The notes under the pieces were generated by a model that saw nothing but the letters and a program-made list of their open reading frames with translations, made no database searches and was not told the origin of the DNA. The position numbers and the translations under genes were made by a program. Below, piece by piece: positions 11,776 through 22,100 of a stretch of 64,000 bases of DNA (position 1 is the first letter of the stretch; every line of letters starts with the position of its first letter). The DNA lies in NCBI RefSeq assembly GCF_036417845.1, contig NW_027118693.1, positions 5,032,001-5,096,000 on the forward strand, written 5' to 3'. The DNA is from Apteryx mantelli. Taxonomy: Eukaryota; Chordata; Aves; Apterygiformes; Apterygidae.

Positions 11776-14700
11776 ATGTCCTGCCACAAGGCCAGTGACT
11801 GGAGAGCCCAGTTTAGACTGCCGGCCCATGGTGGATGCCAGGACCCACAGGAGTCATGCTGGGACAGAGACCTTTCCTCTGGGAGTGTTCAGAAGAGGAA
11901 CACCGTGCAGGAGGCCAAAGAGGAGCAGCATGCTCCCCTTTCCCCCTCCCACCTGGCTGCGGAGGAATTCGCCAACTTCATCGACTTCCTCACCGACAGG
12001 GGTGTGTTTAACAGCCTCCGGACAGTCCTAGAAGAAACCACCCAGAAAATAAAGGAGGTCAGGGTGGCATATGGAGAGCTCAACTGCAGCCCAGAGACTG
12101 AGTCTCCAAGGTGTTCCTGTCAGAGCGAGAGGATCCATTTCCGCTCCTGCCACTACCCTGCCTCCTCCAGCTTGGGAGGGGACTGGGAAAAGCAGTTCAT
12201 GGCCAGAGTCGGGCAGAACCCACAGTGGAGCATGCTGGACACCTCTGCTGCCCAAATCGCATGCAGGAAGGAGAGGAAGAGGACAGAGGAAGCAGTGAGG
12301 GTTTGCCACCCAAAGGTCTCTCTCTTTTAAATCTCGGCGCCCTGGGCCTTTTCCCAGACTGGAAAGCCACAAAGAACATGATCCGATTTGACTGGAAACT
12401 AAACGTAGAGTGTTGTGTAGAGATAACACGCACCAAAATCTCAACATTATCCCTTCCCTGTGAGAGCTGCATGCACTTGTACACATGACCAGCTCTGTGT
12501 AATGTCCTCCTCTGCACCCAACAGTAAGTATTTGGGGTGTAAGGGAGTGAGAGAGGAAGAAGGTGGTAAATTTCTCTTCTTGGCTTTCATCACTTGAAAG
12601 CTGAAGCCCAGCATGGGCAGAAGGCACTTTTGTTAAAGGCGTGTGCCTTGCAAAGGATGCTTATAGTACTGGGCCTTACCTCCTCTTTGGGCTACAGCGA
12701 GGCCCTGGGGGATGTGGCAAAGGCCCTTCTACACAGAAGCCCTCACCCCACAACGACTTGAGCAGAAGCTTCAGGCTCATACACTGTGAGCACATCCCCA
12801 GAGAACAAACCTGGTGCTATAAGCAGGACAAATGCGTGGGGCTAGATCCTGGAAGAAGAGCAAGTACATGCTGCTTTGCTCTAGATTAGGCTCATGTAGT
12901 GTAGGTATCAAAACCCTCCCATAAGCCAGGCATTAAAAGACTAACAGTTTTAAAATTCGGACTGAGACAGAGACATTGTGTATGTTCTGCTACCTTCTGA
13001 GCTATTCAGAGCAGGCTTGGATCACGCTCTTAAGGGTTTTTCCCACAGCTATGAAGATATAATAACTATCCCAAAACAGAAACTCTTGGAATCCACAGTC
13101 TGCTCGTTTCTGGAGGGTGGCGCTTAAAACAAATCTCCTGAGAAAAATCACACTCAAATTACAGGAACTGTGTGGCTGAATGAAAGCTGCAATCTGGTTC
13201 TGACTGTCCTGACCCTGCCCTCATGCCTGGAGAGGCACAAGTGCCACCTGTGTCATGAGCTCAGCTGGGCTCACAGCGCTGCCCAGCTCTCTGCAAGTGT
13301 TGGGGAGCACGTGCTCAGCAGCATCTGGAGGTGTCCAAACCAGGACATTTAGCTGTCTGAGCTGAGCTCCACCTCGGGGTCAAGGTCTGAACTTGCCCAC
13401 TTAAAAAAAATGAATTCCAGCAGACCTCTCATTAAAAGTCACTGAGGCTTGGACTTCAGACTGGGCTTTGGCGCCTCTTCAAACCAGAGGTGGGATTTGC
13501 TTAGTTTAGTCTTCCCTTACTGCCTCTCTGTGCGTCACGGATTTCGTATTTCACTTTCCTTTGACTCATTCTCTTGTTTACTCTGGCAAGATCTTCACCC
13601 TCTTCCTTTCTCTTGCAGAGGGTTCCTCAAAAGGCAGCTGATTTTCTGCCTCACAAGACCAACATGAGACCCCCACCAGGGGCTAGCAAAGACCGTGAAA
13701 AAGAAATCACAGCTGTCCTGAAAAAAGCAACCCCACATGAAGTTTCTCATGGTCTTCGGCGCCATTTTCTCTCTGCCACTCCTCCTTTCTTCAAAGAAAA
13801 GACAGCATTATTCTCAGCCCTCCAAGATATCATCAAGGAGGTTGTTGTCCAAGTATTCAAAGCAGCAATGGAAGAAGGGTCCCACCTCCCTGACAAATCC
13901 CAGGCACATGGGGAGACCAAGCCAAAGACACCTGGGGAGGAACCTTAGCCCAAGCCGACATCTTTGTCACCTCTGCTGGCTAAAATCGCTCCAAGACCAC
14001 CACTGCAGAAACCTCCACCTGGACCAAACAACGTGCCACCTCCACTGCGGAAGCGCAAACTTAAAGCCAAGAAATTGGAGATGGCCAAAGAAAACCCTCC
14101 AGGTTCCCAGGTAACTTTCTGTCTTTCCAGCTCAACCAAAACAACACCCTTGCATCAAGCGTATGTTGCAGATGTTTCTCTTGTTCTCCCATCCAGCTCT
14201 GCATGATGTCTGCCTGAATTGTAACTTTACAATGTCTGCCTAAGAAGCAGATCTTGCTTCCTTTACCTTTCACTAGAACGATGTAGTCTTCAAATTCAGG
14301 TATTCTTAGGGTTGTCCCTAAAATACTGCTTTTGGAGTAGTCACACACTAGCCAGTGTGCTCTCTTGGCACAGCAGAGACACAGGTGCCTGATGTCACTG
14401 CAGCTCTTGTTTTTGCAGTAGGCGGTGCATGTCCTGTGCTCTGTGTCTTGAAGGCAAATTCACTTTTGGGGTAGGCAGATACCTGTAAGACAACCTCTAC
14501 AGGGAAATGGGGCACAAAAATCGTCTCCAGCAAGACAGTCGAGGCAGGCAGGTCTCAGGACTTCAGTGAGGCTCTCTGGGGGCTCAGGCAGCTGCAGGAG
14601 TCACGGTTCTTATAGCCATAGCACCTCTCTAAGCCTTTACATGAACCCTTGAGCCACCAGACACGCACAGTCCCAAGGTGAGGAAAGAACAGCCCTCCTG

Positions 14701-16226
14701 CACTCAGGCATCATAACCTCAGTGCTCACTGAGAGTGAATTTTAATCCCTTTGCTACTGCCGTCCTTCAGCGGGCAATTTTCGCTCTGCTGTATTTCTTC
14801 CAGTGTCTCTCATGCAGACTGAAAATTAAGTCGTAGCTGAGGCTGAGCTGAGCTCTAGCATCCACGATTGCTGAGCAAGTTTGAAAGGCAAAGCTGCTGC
14901 TTTCTGTTACAAACACCTCTGATGCCTCAAGCTGCTGAGGTCCACTCAATATCCAAAGACGCTGGTCAGGAGAGAGTCGGGGCAGGGAGCCCTTTGACAA
15001 GACAAAATGATGGCTCTTAAAATAGTGACTGCTTAACTGTGGGTATTAATTGTTTAATCTAGACTCCCACATCCCATCAGCCAGTATATCCCACCAAAAC
15101 TCTGTCATGTCTTCAGCATAAGAGGCCATTTGCTCTTTTCCACTCCACAGGTATCAATCCCATCTTGCTCCCTTGGCTTCAGTGTGCATGGTCCAAGCAG
15201 GAGCAGAGTCTAGCCCGGCTCTGCTTTTGATCCATGTTAATCAGAAACCACTACTACCAATGAAAACACACCACGAGGGGGTCTTCATGTTTAGAAAATA
15301 TTTGCTAGTTTTTACATTCCCAATACTAATGAAATATATCATTTTTGATTTTTTTTTTTTTGTCATGCTGATTCTCTCTTGGCAACTGCACATACGGACA
15401 GGTGGGACCTCATCTCCCTCCGAGGACCCTGCTTGCTAAAAGGGTGGCAAGGAAGGATCCGTCGGGAGGAGGCAAGCGTTTCCAAAGTCAAGAGGAGATT
15501 ATCGAGTCTCTTGTGGAAAAGGCGGTCAGGCACATATTACACAAGGATAAGCATGAACAATCACTTTCAGAGAAACTTGGATTTACCCCGGTTCCGGTAA
15601 CAAAGGTACTCCCTGAGATGGAGTCAGGCTTTCAAAAACTGAAGGGCAGTTGCAAACGGTTAACATCACAGACTGGCTGGGCTGAAGCGTCTAAGCAAGG
15701 AAATCTGAAGAGTTCTTTGAAACCTCGAAAGCTGATGGGCAAAAAGATTTCTCCTCCACAAAAAACAATTCTCAGCAAAGCAGAATTGCCCAAGAAACCC
15801 ATCAGGCAACATGCCACTCCTCTGCCAGCGACCACAGAAATACCGCCTCCAAAATGCCCACAAGTGCTGCTCCAAAAGGCAAAGGACTCAGCACAGCTGG
15901 CCACTGTGCAACTTCTCAGGCAAACAACATCTTCTGCAAAACCAAGGATCACAGATGACAGCCCGAGAAAACTACCCGTTTTACCAAACACTCAAGTCAA
16001 CACCTCTGCAAGGCGCTCCTTACCTCCTCCAAAGCCTGCTAGCCAAAAGGCACTCGCCGTGTTCCCAGACATTGCGGGAAATCGGGTAGAGCCTTCCAAG
16101 TCCTGTGCCCACTCTGAAACAGCTACTATGACCCAGGAGAGCCTCTTTCCCAAAGACCGCAGAGAGGGCACAGACACCAAAAGCCCGCTGCTGTTCTCCC
16201 CCAGATTTGAAATTCTCTCTGTTTAA
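11776..16226 (+). pseudogene. CCDC116-like gene, three coding exons with an in-frame stop
   Basis: Predicted exons: 11770-12294 (acceptor ttcacag, ATG at 11776, donor GCA/GTGAGG), 13619-14110 (acceptor ctcttgcag, donor CAG/GTAACT) and 15402-16226 (acceptor ggacag, stop TAA). All junctions are phase 0, which supports the chain. Exon 1 has FIDFLTDRGVFNSLRTV, resembling the N-terminal FLDFLT..R.LDSLQTV region of CCDC116. Exon 2 has ALFSALQDIIKEVVVQV, resembling a second such motif. Exon 3 is lysine- and proline-rich with a possible helix (EIIESLVEKAVRHIL). CCDC116 is a poorly characterised vertebrate protein, so no function is claimed. Exon 2 carries TAG at 13946-13948, after which the same frame stays open to the donor. 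It is either a pseudogene or relies on other splicing. Family assignment is moderate. Confidence 0.55.
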
Positions 16227-16419
16227 ACATGGATATTGTTGCACAGATTTTTGCCCAGTGTATGCTTTGTCTTTACCAGTTCTACTTATTCTTATAGTCT
16301 TCTGAGATGTATTCAGTGTGAACAATCGGAATATCAGGTTTTGGCTCCCTCAACCTTCAACAAATGGCCCCAGGGATGAGAAGCTCAGCACTTCCACAGA
16401 TTCTTTGTGCATTACTGGT

Positions 16420-16470
16420 GTTTTTTTTGTTTTTTTTTTTGTATGTGTGTGTGTGTGTATGTGTGTGTGG
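16420..16470. repeat. GT and poly(T) microsatellite (arm 2)
   Basis: Reverse complement of 5236-5286 with the same length and interruptions. Confidence 0.85.
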
Positions 16471-17065
16471 CTTCCATCTCTCCTTGGGAGACAACACTAC
16501 TGTTATTAACACTGTTGGTCATTTGTACTATGGCCGTGCTTCGGGGTCACAGGGAAGAAAACTCTGCTGTTAGCTGTGGGAATGGATAGAGATGCTTGAT
16601 GTAGGGCGAGGTTATAATTACCACCAGTTCATCAGTGTGGGCGAAAGAAGGACACAGAAGGGAAGAAGCCGAAGGTGGCACAGACTGTTTGCAGGCCTGA
16701 TTCGCCACAGAACATGTTCCCGCTCTGTCTTTCTGACTCCACCTTCTTCTGGTGACTATCTGAACAACTTCAAAGAAAACTTCTTTCCCACAACAGTCCT
16801 CACTAATTTCCCAGTTGCTCAGATATTGGTATTTGGGAATTCCAAGCGCTAAGGCATGTTGAACTGTGTTGGTTCCCGTGGTGTTAGCCAGGCATCCAAA
16901 TGGTTCTATTAGCGATGATTTCCATTTATCTCTTTAGACAGAAATCCAGGACCTTTGCAGGTGAACATCATTCATCAGCATTTCACCTTGAGTGTTTCTT
17001 TAAGTGACCTCTCTCTGCGAACCCAATGCAGTAGATTTAGCGCACAGGTGCAGAGTGGCCTAGAG

Positions 17066-17766
17066 GAAGGACTGCTTCATTTGGAAAAAGCCTCTTGCCT
17101 AGGAGATCCCACAACAACTCTGGCACCCTGTTCCAGTGTTTGACTGCTGTCACGGTGAAATAATTACTCCTACTATCTAACTGGAGCTTCCCTTGCTCCA
17201 GCTTCTGCCCGTTACTGTCCCTGTGCACCTCCAAAAAAATCTGGCGCTCTATCTATCTTCTCTGCAGCCTCCCACGAGGCAGCTGCAGACAGGGACAAGA
17301 TCACCCCTCAGTCCTCCCTTCTGCAGGCTGGACAAGCCCATTTCTTCCAGTCTGCCCTCGTGCAGCTGGTGCTCCAGCCTCCCACCATCCGCATGGCCTC
17401 TTCTCGATTTGCTCCAATGTATGGCAAAATCTTTCTTGTCCCAGGAGCCCCAGACTGGACACAGTGCTCCACCTGCCCTCTTGGAAGTGCCGAGTAGAGG
17501 AGAAGAACCACTTCCACCGCCCTACGCGTCTGCTAATACAGCCCAGGGTGCAATTGGTGGTCTTTGCTGCAAAGCCACACTGGTGACCCCTGGTTAACTT
17601 GGTGTCCAACAGCACCCCCCACGTCCTTTTCTGCAAAGCTGCTTTCCAGCCCCTCTCCATCTGCAGCCGGTCTTGCTGCATGAGGTTCTTCAATCCCCCA
17701 AAAGCAGCACTGGGCATTTGCTCTTGTTGCACTTCATGAGATTTCTGTCACCCTGTTTCCTCAGAC
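17066..17766 (-). repeat. CR1 LINE fragment, mirror of 3940-4640
   Basis: Same degraded CR1 ORF2 3' piece in arm 2. It contains at least two of the arm-to-arm base differences (a Ser/Pro change in the SGASG/SGAPG frame and a Leu/Pro change near 17134). Confidence 0.75.
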
Positions 17767-18555
17767 TGTCAGTGCCCATCTGAACAGCAGCTTCTCACCC
17801 ATTTCAGAGAGCTTTGGGAACCTTCGTGTAGGCAACTGCAATGAGCCCTTGATGGCTAACTTCTAGATGACTAAACTTAGATGAACAGAATCCCACTTCA
17901 GGCAGTGGCCTGGTAATAGGGGAAACATTTTACTGTTCGTGTCTCTGCAGTATTGCCTACCCAGCAAAGGTAAAGTCTATTGGAGCAGGGAAACTGGGGT
18001 GAAGACCCCTGCCCTCGGCTGCACGGCCAGGGCACTGGACAGGTGATGTCTTTTTGTCTGGCCAGGCTCCAGGTGTGGGGTAGAGGCCAGCTCGAGGGCA
18101 GGAGCGCCGGGATTTTCATGGGCTTCCAGTGCAGCCGTGACTGTGCTGAAGGCAAGTGGGCAGACCAGGCACATGCAACTACAAAGGCCAGCGGTGGGAA
18201 AGGCATGGGTGAAAGGGGAGCATGGGGGGCAGTGGGGCAGGGAGAGCAGCCTTGTCCAGGGCCCGGCAGCTGGGCCAGGGAGGGCTGATGGCTCTGGGGC
18301 TGGCTGGGCTCTGGATGCTGCTTTGGCGTCAGCTCCATGCTGGGAACATCGGGGTTTCACCCTTTGCAGGGAGCAACCTGCGCTGGGGCCATGAGCAGGG
18401 CCCTATCTGGACCCAGGCCATGTCCTGCTCAGAGGCAGAGGAGGACGAGGAAGCGTGGGGATGGCCAAGGGCTCTGTCCCTTGCCCACCGGCAGAGCAGC
18501 CTGCGGGACAGGCAGAGCCTGTCTCTGTGCCCGCAGTCTTTCCATTCATGGAGTG

Positions 18556-18646
18556 GCAGAGGAGTTTTGGTGGGAAGGGACCTCTGGAGGTCTCTAGTGC
18601 AACCTCCCACGCCAAGCAGGGCTGGCTGGAGCCCTACGGTCTGGCC
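18556..18646 (-). repeat. CR1 LINE 3'-end fragment, mirror of 3060-3150
   Basis: Arm 2 counterpart of the short CR1 tail described at 3060-3150. Confidence 0.65.
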
Positions 18647-20290
18647 TGGTGATCACTGGGCTGTGCCTGATGCCGGTAACCATCCCCAAACTTGCTCTGT
18701 TCCTCTTGTCTGGGCACTGCAGGACAGAACCTCTTGCCAGTGGGTCACTGCCCTGCCTGCCTTGCCGCCATCCTCGGCTCCCAGATCCCCTTCCCATATG
18801 CAGCAGCTCCGCTCTTGCTGCTCCTGACAGCACACTCTTGGTAGCAGCAGCCCAGTCACAAACAGTGCATAAACACTTGAGCTGTGATACAGAAAGCCCT
18901 GCTCTCCTAACTACCCATCGTAAAATCAGACCCAAGGGGCTGCCTTCACTTTTTCATCCAGATAACACTCTGTGCAGTGGTACCTGCATAGCGGTTCAAA
19001 CCAAATAACTCCTTTTGACTGCAGTGCATAGGTATGTCTGAGGTAGAGATGGGGAGTCAGGCCAGCAGGACGGGGACTGCGTTGGGTGAGGGCCTGAGAG
19101 GGGCAGGGCCAGGCACAGGCATGTCCACAGCGTAACTCAGGCCAGGCCCAAGGACAAGGGCAGCAGCTCCCCGGCAAGGGGGAGGAGGCCCTGCAATGAC
19201 ACCCGTCACTCTGTCTCCCCTGCTCTTGTGTCCAGCAGATCCCCCTCCCTGTCTGCCTGCAGACCCTCCATGCCCACCCCGCTGACCAGCACAGCACGAG
19301 AGCCCTGGCCCTGCAGCCCCTCCGGCACCTCCTGCTGCCGCAGGGACAGAGCAGCCTGCCCCGAGCTGCGCCACAGAGAAACCTGTTTCTCGTTCTCATT
19401 TTCCATCGCTGAATGCTGCCCTGCTTTTCTCCTGGGACATCCCTGCTCCCCACAGAGCTTTTCCCCACGTGCGAATGTCCACGCTGGCCTGTCCAGCCCT
19501 GCCTGCACCCTTCCCTGGTGCTCCCCGCAGGGCCCCACGCTGACACTGCTGCTCTGCAGCGTGAGCGAACTGTGGGGCCACAGGGGAACTCCTGACTCGG
19601 CACTGGCCATGCTGCTCAGGTGGCAAGAGGGCCCAGCCACACAGGCATCACCACCACTGACACTGCTGGCACGTGCCTGTGCTCATGGACAGTGCTCAGA
19701 GTGACCCCAAGGTGTCTGCAATGGCAGGAGATGTGTTTGGGTGGGCACTAACTCCAGCCTGTGGTGTTTCACGGAGGGTGCACGAATCCCTCTCCAGGCC
19801 CCCTTCCCGCTGCCTCCTGGCTCCCCACTGCCTCTCCGTGGGTTGCAGAGCCTTCCTTTCCCTGGGCATACCTGGATTTAGTGCTGTACATTCTGCTTAC
19901 TCCACCATGGACTGTCTCTCACTTTGTGAGGCTCCACTCACTGCCCACCCACAGGCACACATTGTCCCCTGAGCTCTCCTGGGGGTTCAGATTCCCCTCC
20001 AGAAGTGTGGCCATCTGCCATCAGCACTGTCACCTGTGTGATAGCCCTGGGTGGGCAACTCAGAGACCATTCTCCATCTCCACTGGCACTGGTCACTGAG
20101 GAATGAGCCCCAAATCCAATCCGTGGTCCCTAACAGATCACTTGGAGACTCTGAGCTTGTCCTCCAGAGCCCATGGAGTTCACAAGCAGAACAGCAAGCC
20201 CTTTTGTCGTGCAATCCCATGGGAATATTCTTGACCCCCCCCCTTCTGAAGAAAGGCCAGACTTCAGGCACATCACAGAGGAGATCCCCT

Positions 20291-20296
20291 TTTATT
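20291..20296 (-). promoter_or_regulatory. Possible poly(A) signal of the OR14-like gene (arm 2)
   Basis: AATAAA on the minus strand, about 870 bases beyond the stop of the receptor at 21165-22100, equivalent to 1411-1416 in arm 1. Confidence 0.35.
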
Positions 20297-21164
20297 ATAG
20301 AAATGTTGCTCTGGAGACCAGCTCTGGCATAAAGGTGCCCAAAGCCTGCTCCTGCCTGTCTTCACAGGAATGCACAGGGAAGCACAATGCTACCACCACC
20401 ACGTTAGGAGAGCGCTTAGCCCATATAGCCACACTAGAGCACAGCAGGACCAGGTGGAAATAGGGAGAATAACCCTGAAAGGAAAAAGTCCTGCTGGCTT
20501 TGCTGCATGTGTCTCCAGGAAAGCTGCTGGTCCCATGCAAAGGCTGCAACCCAGAAATTCCTGCTGTGGCAGTGGGGGGATGGTTGTGAGGAGCACAGGC
20601 TCTGTCCCCACAAGCTGTGTCTGGACTCTCCTCCCCTCCCCTCCTCTCCGCTCCTGCTCTGCTTTGAGTGTTGGAGCAGTGTAGAGGCAAGGGACCAACC
20701 CACAGTGACAGCTGGCTGCCAGCCTTACAGAAGAGGGCAGTGGAATCACAGTGTGACTGTGGCCAGGGGAGCTGAGCTCTCCTAATGGACATGGGACCCA
20801 TGGTCTCAGCCCACCTGTGCTCATCCGAGCCTGACTCTCTTCCCCTGAACTCCCTCAGTGTCAGTGCTGAAAGCGACACTGCAAAGGGAAACTCCCCTCA
20901 TTGCACTGGGGGCATCTGAGGGAGCTCAGACTAGCGGCCTCCGAGGTTCCCCCATCTCTGCTGATGAAGGGGGAAGCCTGGCTTCCTGCTTCAACACGGT
21001 CTCTGCGTCAGATTCAGATGAGAGTTTCCTGAGGAGAGGTGGCATGAAGCAAACAATTATTCTTTTAACAATGATGTAAAAGAGAAAAGTAGGAAAGAAA
21101 GACCAGAACACAGAGCCTTGATGCCAGATACCCTGCGAATGATGAGTGGATGCATGTGGGACAG

Positions 21165-22100
21165 TTATGGGTGCTGACATTGTCCCGGTTGAATCAGTTT
21201 CTTCAGTGCACCCTTAAGCTCCTTGTTCCTCAAGCTGTAGATGAGTGGGTTCAGTGTTGGAGGCACCACCACGTACAGAACTCCAACCACCAGATCATGA
21301 GTTGGGGATAACATGGAAGGGGGCTTCAGATGGGCAAACACAACAGTGCTGACAAACAGGGAGATGACAGCCAGGTGAGGGAGGCACATGGAAAAGGCTT
21401 TGTGCCGACCCTGCTCAGAGGGGATCCTCAGCACGACTGTGAGGATCTGCACATAGGACAGAAGAATGAAAACAAAACACCCAAAGAATAAACAAACACT
21501 AAACACAAGAAGTCCAATTTCCCTGAGGTAGGAGTCTGAGCAGGAGAGCTTGAGGATCTGGGGAATTTCACAGAAGAACTGCTCCACGACATTGCCTTGG
21601 CAGAGTGGTATGGAAAATGTGTTCCCAGTGTGTAGAACAGCAATGAGAAAACCACTGGCCCAGACAACTGCTATCATTTTGACACAAGCTCTGCTGCCCA
21701 TGAGGGTCTCGTAGTGCAGGGGTTTGCAGATGGCGACAAAGTGATCATAGGCCATGACTGTGAGAAGATAATTTTCTGCTGAGAACAAAAAGAGAAGCAG
21801 AAAGACCTGGGCAGCACATCCCAAGTAGGAAATGGCCCTGGTGTCCCTCAGGGAATTGGCCATGGATTTGGGGACAGTGGTGGAGATGGAGCAAAGGTCC
21901 AGAACAGAGAGGTTGAGGAGGAAGAAGTACATGGGGGTGTGGAGGCGATGGTTGCAGGCTACGGCAGTGATGATGAGTCCGTTGCCCAGGAGGGCAGCCA
22001 GGTAGATGCCCAGGAAGAGCGAGAAGTGCAAGAGCTGCAGCTCCCATGTGTCCGCAAACGCCCGGAGCAGGAACTCAGTGGGGGAGCTGCTGTTGGGCAT
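21165..22100 (-). CDS. OR14-like olfactory receptor, full length, DRY arginine changed to histidine
   Basis: A 311-residue single-exon odorant receptor, the usual OR length. It starts MPNSSSPTEFLL with an N-glycosylation site at residue 3. Motifs in order: GN at 39-40 in TM1, LHTPMYFFLLNLS at 53-65, cysteine 95, MAYDHF at 116-121, loop-2 cysteines 167, 177 and 187 (CQGN, FFCEIP, SCSD), KAFSMC at 234-239 and PTLNPLIYSLRN at 281-292. The frame is intact. The odd point is MAYDHF: the DRY-box arginine is replaced by histidine (codon CAC, plus-strand 21741-21743), while the third copy at 55511 has CGC there, so a single CpG-type G-to-A change explains it. Arginine here is needed for G-protein coupling in most class A receptors, so signalling may be weakened. 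The C-terminal half lies in palindrome arm 2. Confidence 0.93.
   Translation of the reverse strand: MPNSSSPTEFLLRAFADTWELQLLHFSLFLGIYLAALLGNGLIITAVACNHRLHTPMYFFLLNLSVLDLCSISTTVPKSMANSLRDTRAISYLGCAAQVFLLLFLFSAENYLLTVMAYDHFVAICKPLHYETLMGSRACVKMIAVVWASGFLIAVLHTGNTFSIPLCQGNVVEQFFCEIPQILKLSCSDSYLREIGLLVFSVCLFFGCFVFILLSYVQILTVVLRIPSEQGRHKAFSMCLPHLAVISLFVSTVVFAHLKPPSMLSPTHDLVVGVLYVVVPPTLNPLIYSLRNKELKGALKKLIQPGQCQHP

Larger units (their letters stand above)
12414..21706 (-). repeat. Palindrome arm 2 (inverted repeat with 1-9292)
   Basis: Reverse-complement partner of arm 1. It begins at 12414, 120 bases downstream of the exon 1 donor of the CCDC116-like gene, and contains that gene's last two exons, a CR1 fragment, a CA/poly(A) microsatellite and the C-terminal half of the OR14-like gene at 21165-22100. 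Pairing presumably continues past 21706, because the partner sequence lies outside the window. Confidence 0.97.

Noticed and set aside
12641..12889. Conserved frames 12641-12889 and 13170-13352 in both arms
   Set aside because: They lie in the intron of the CCDC116-like gene and are identical in both arms only because the DNA is identical.
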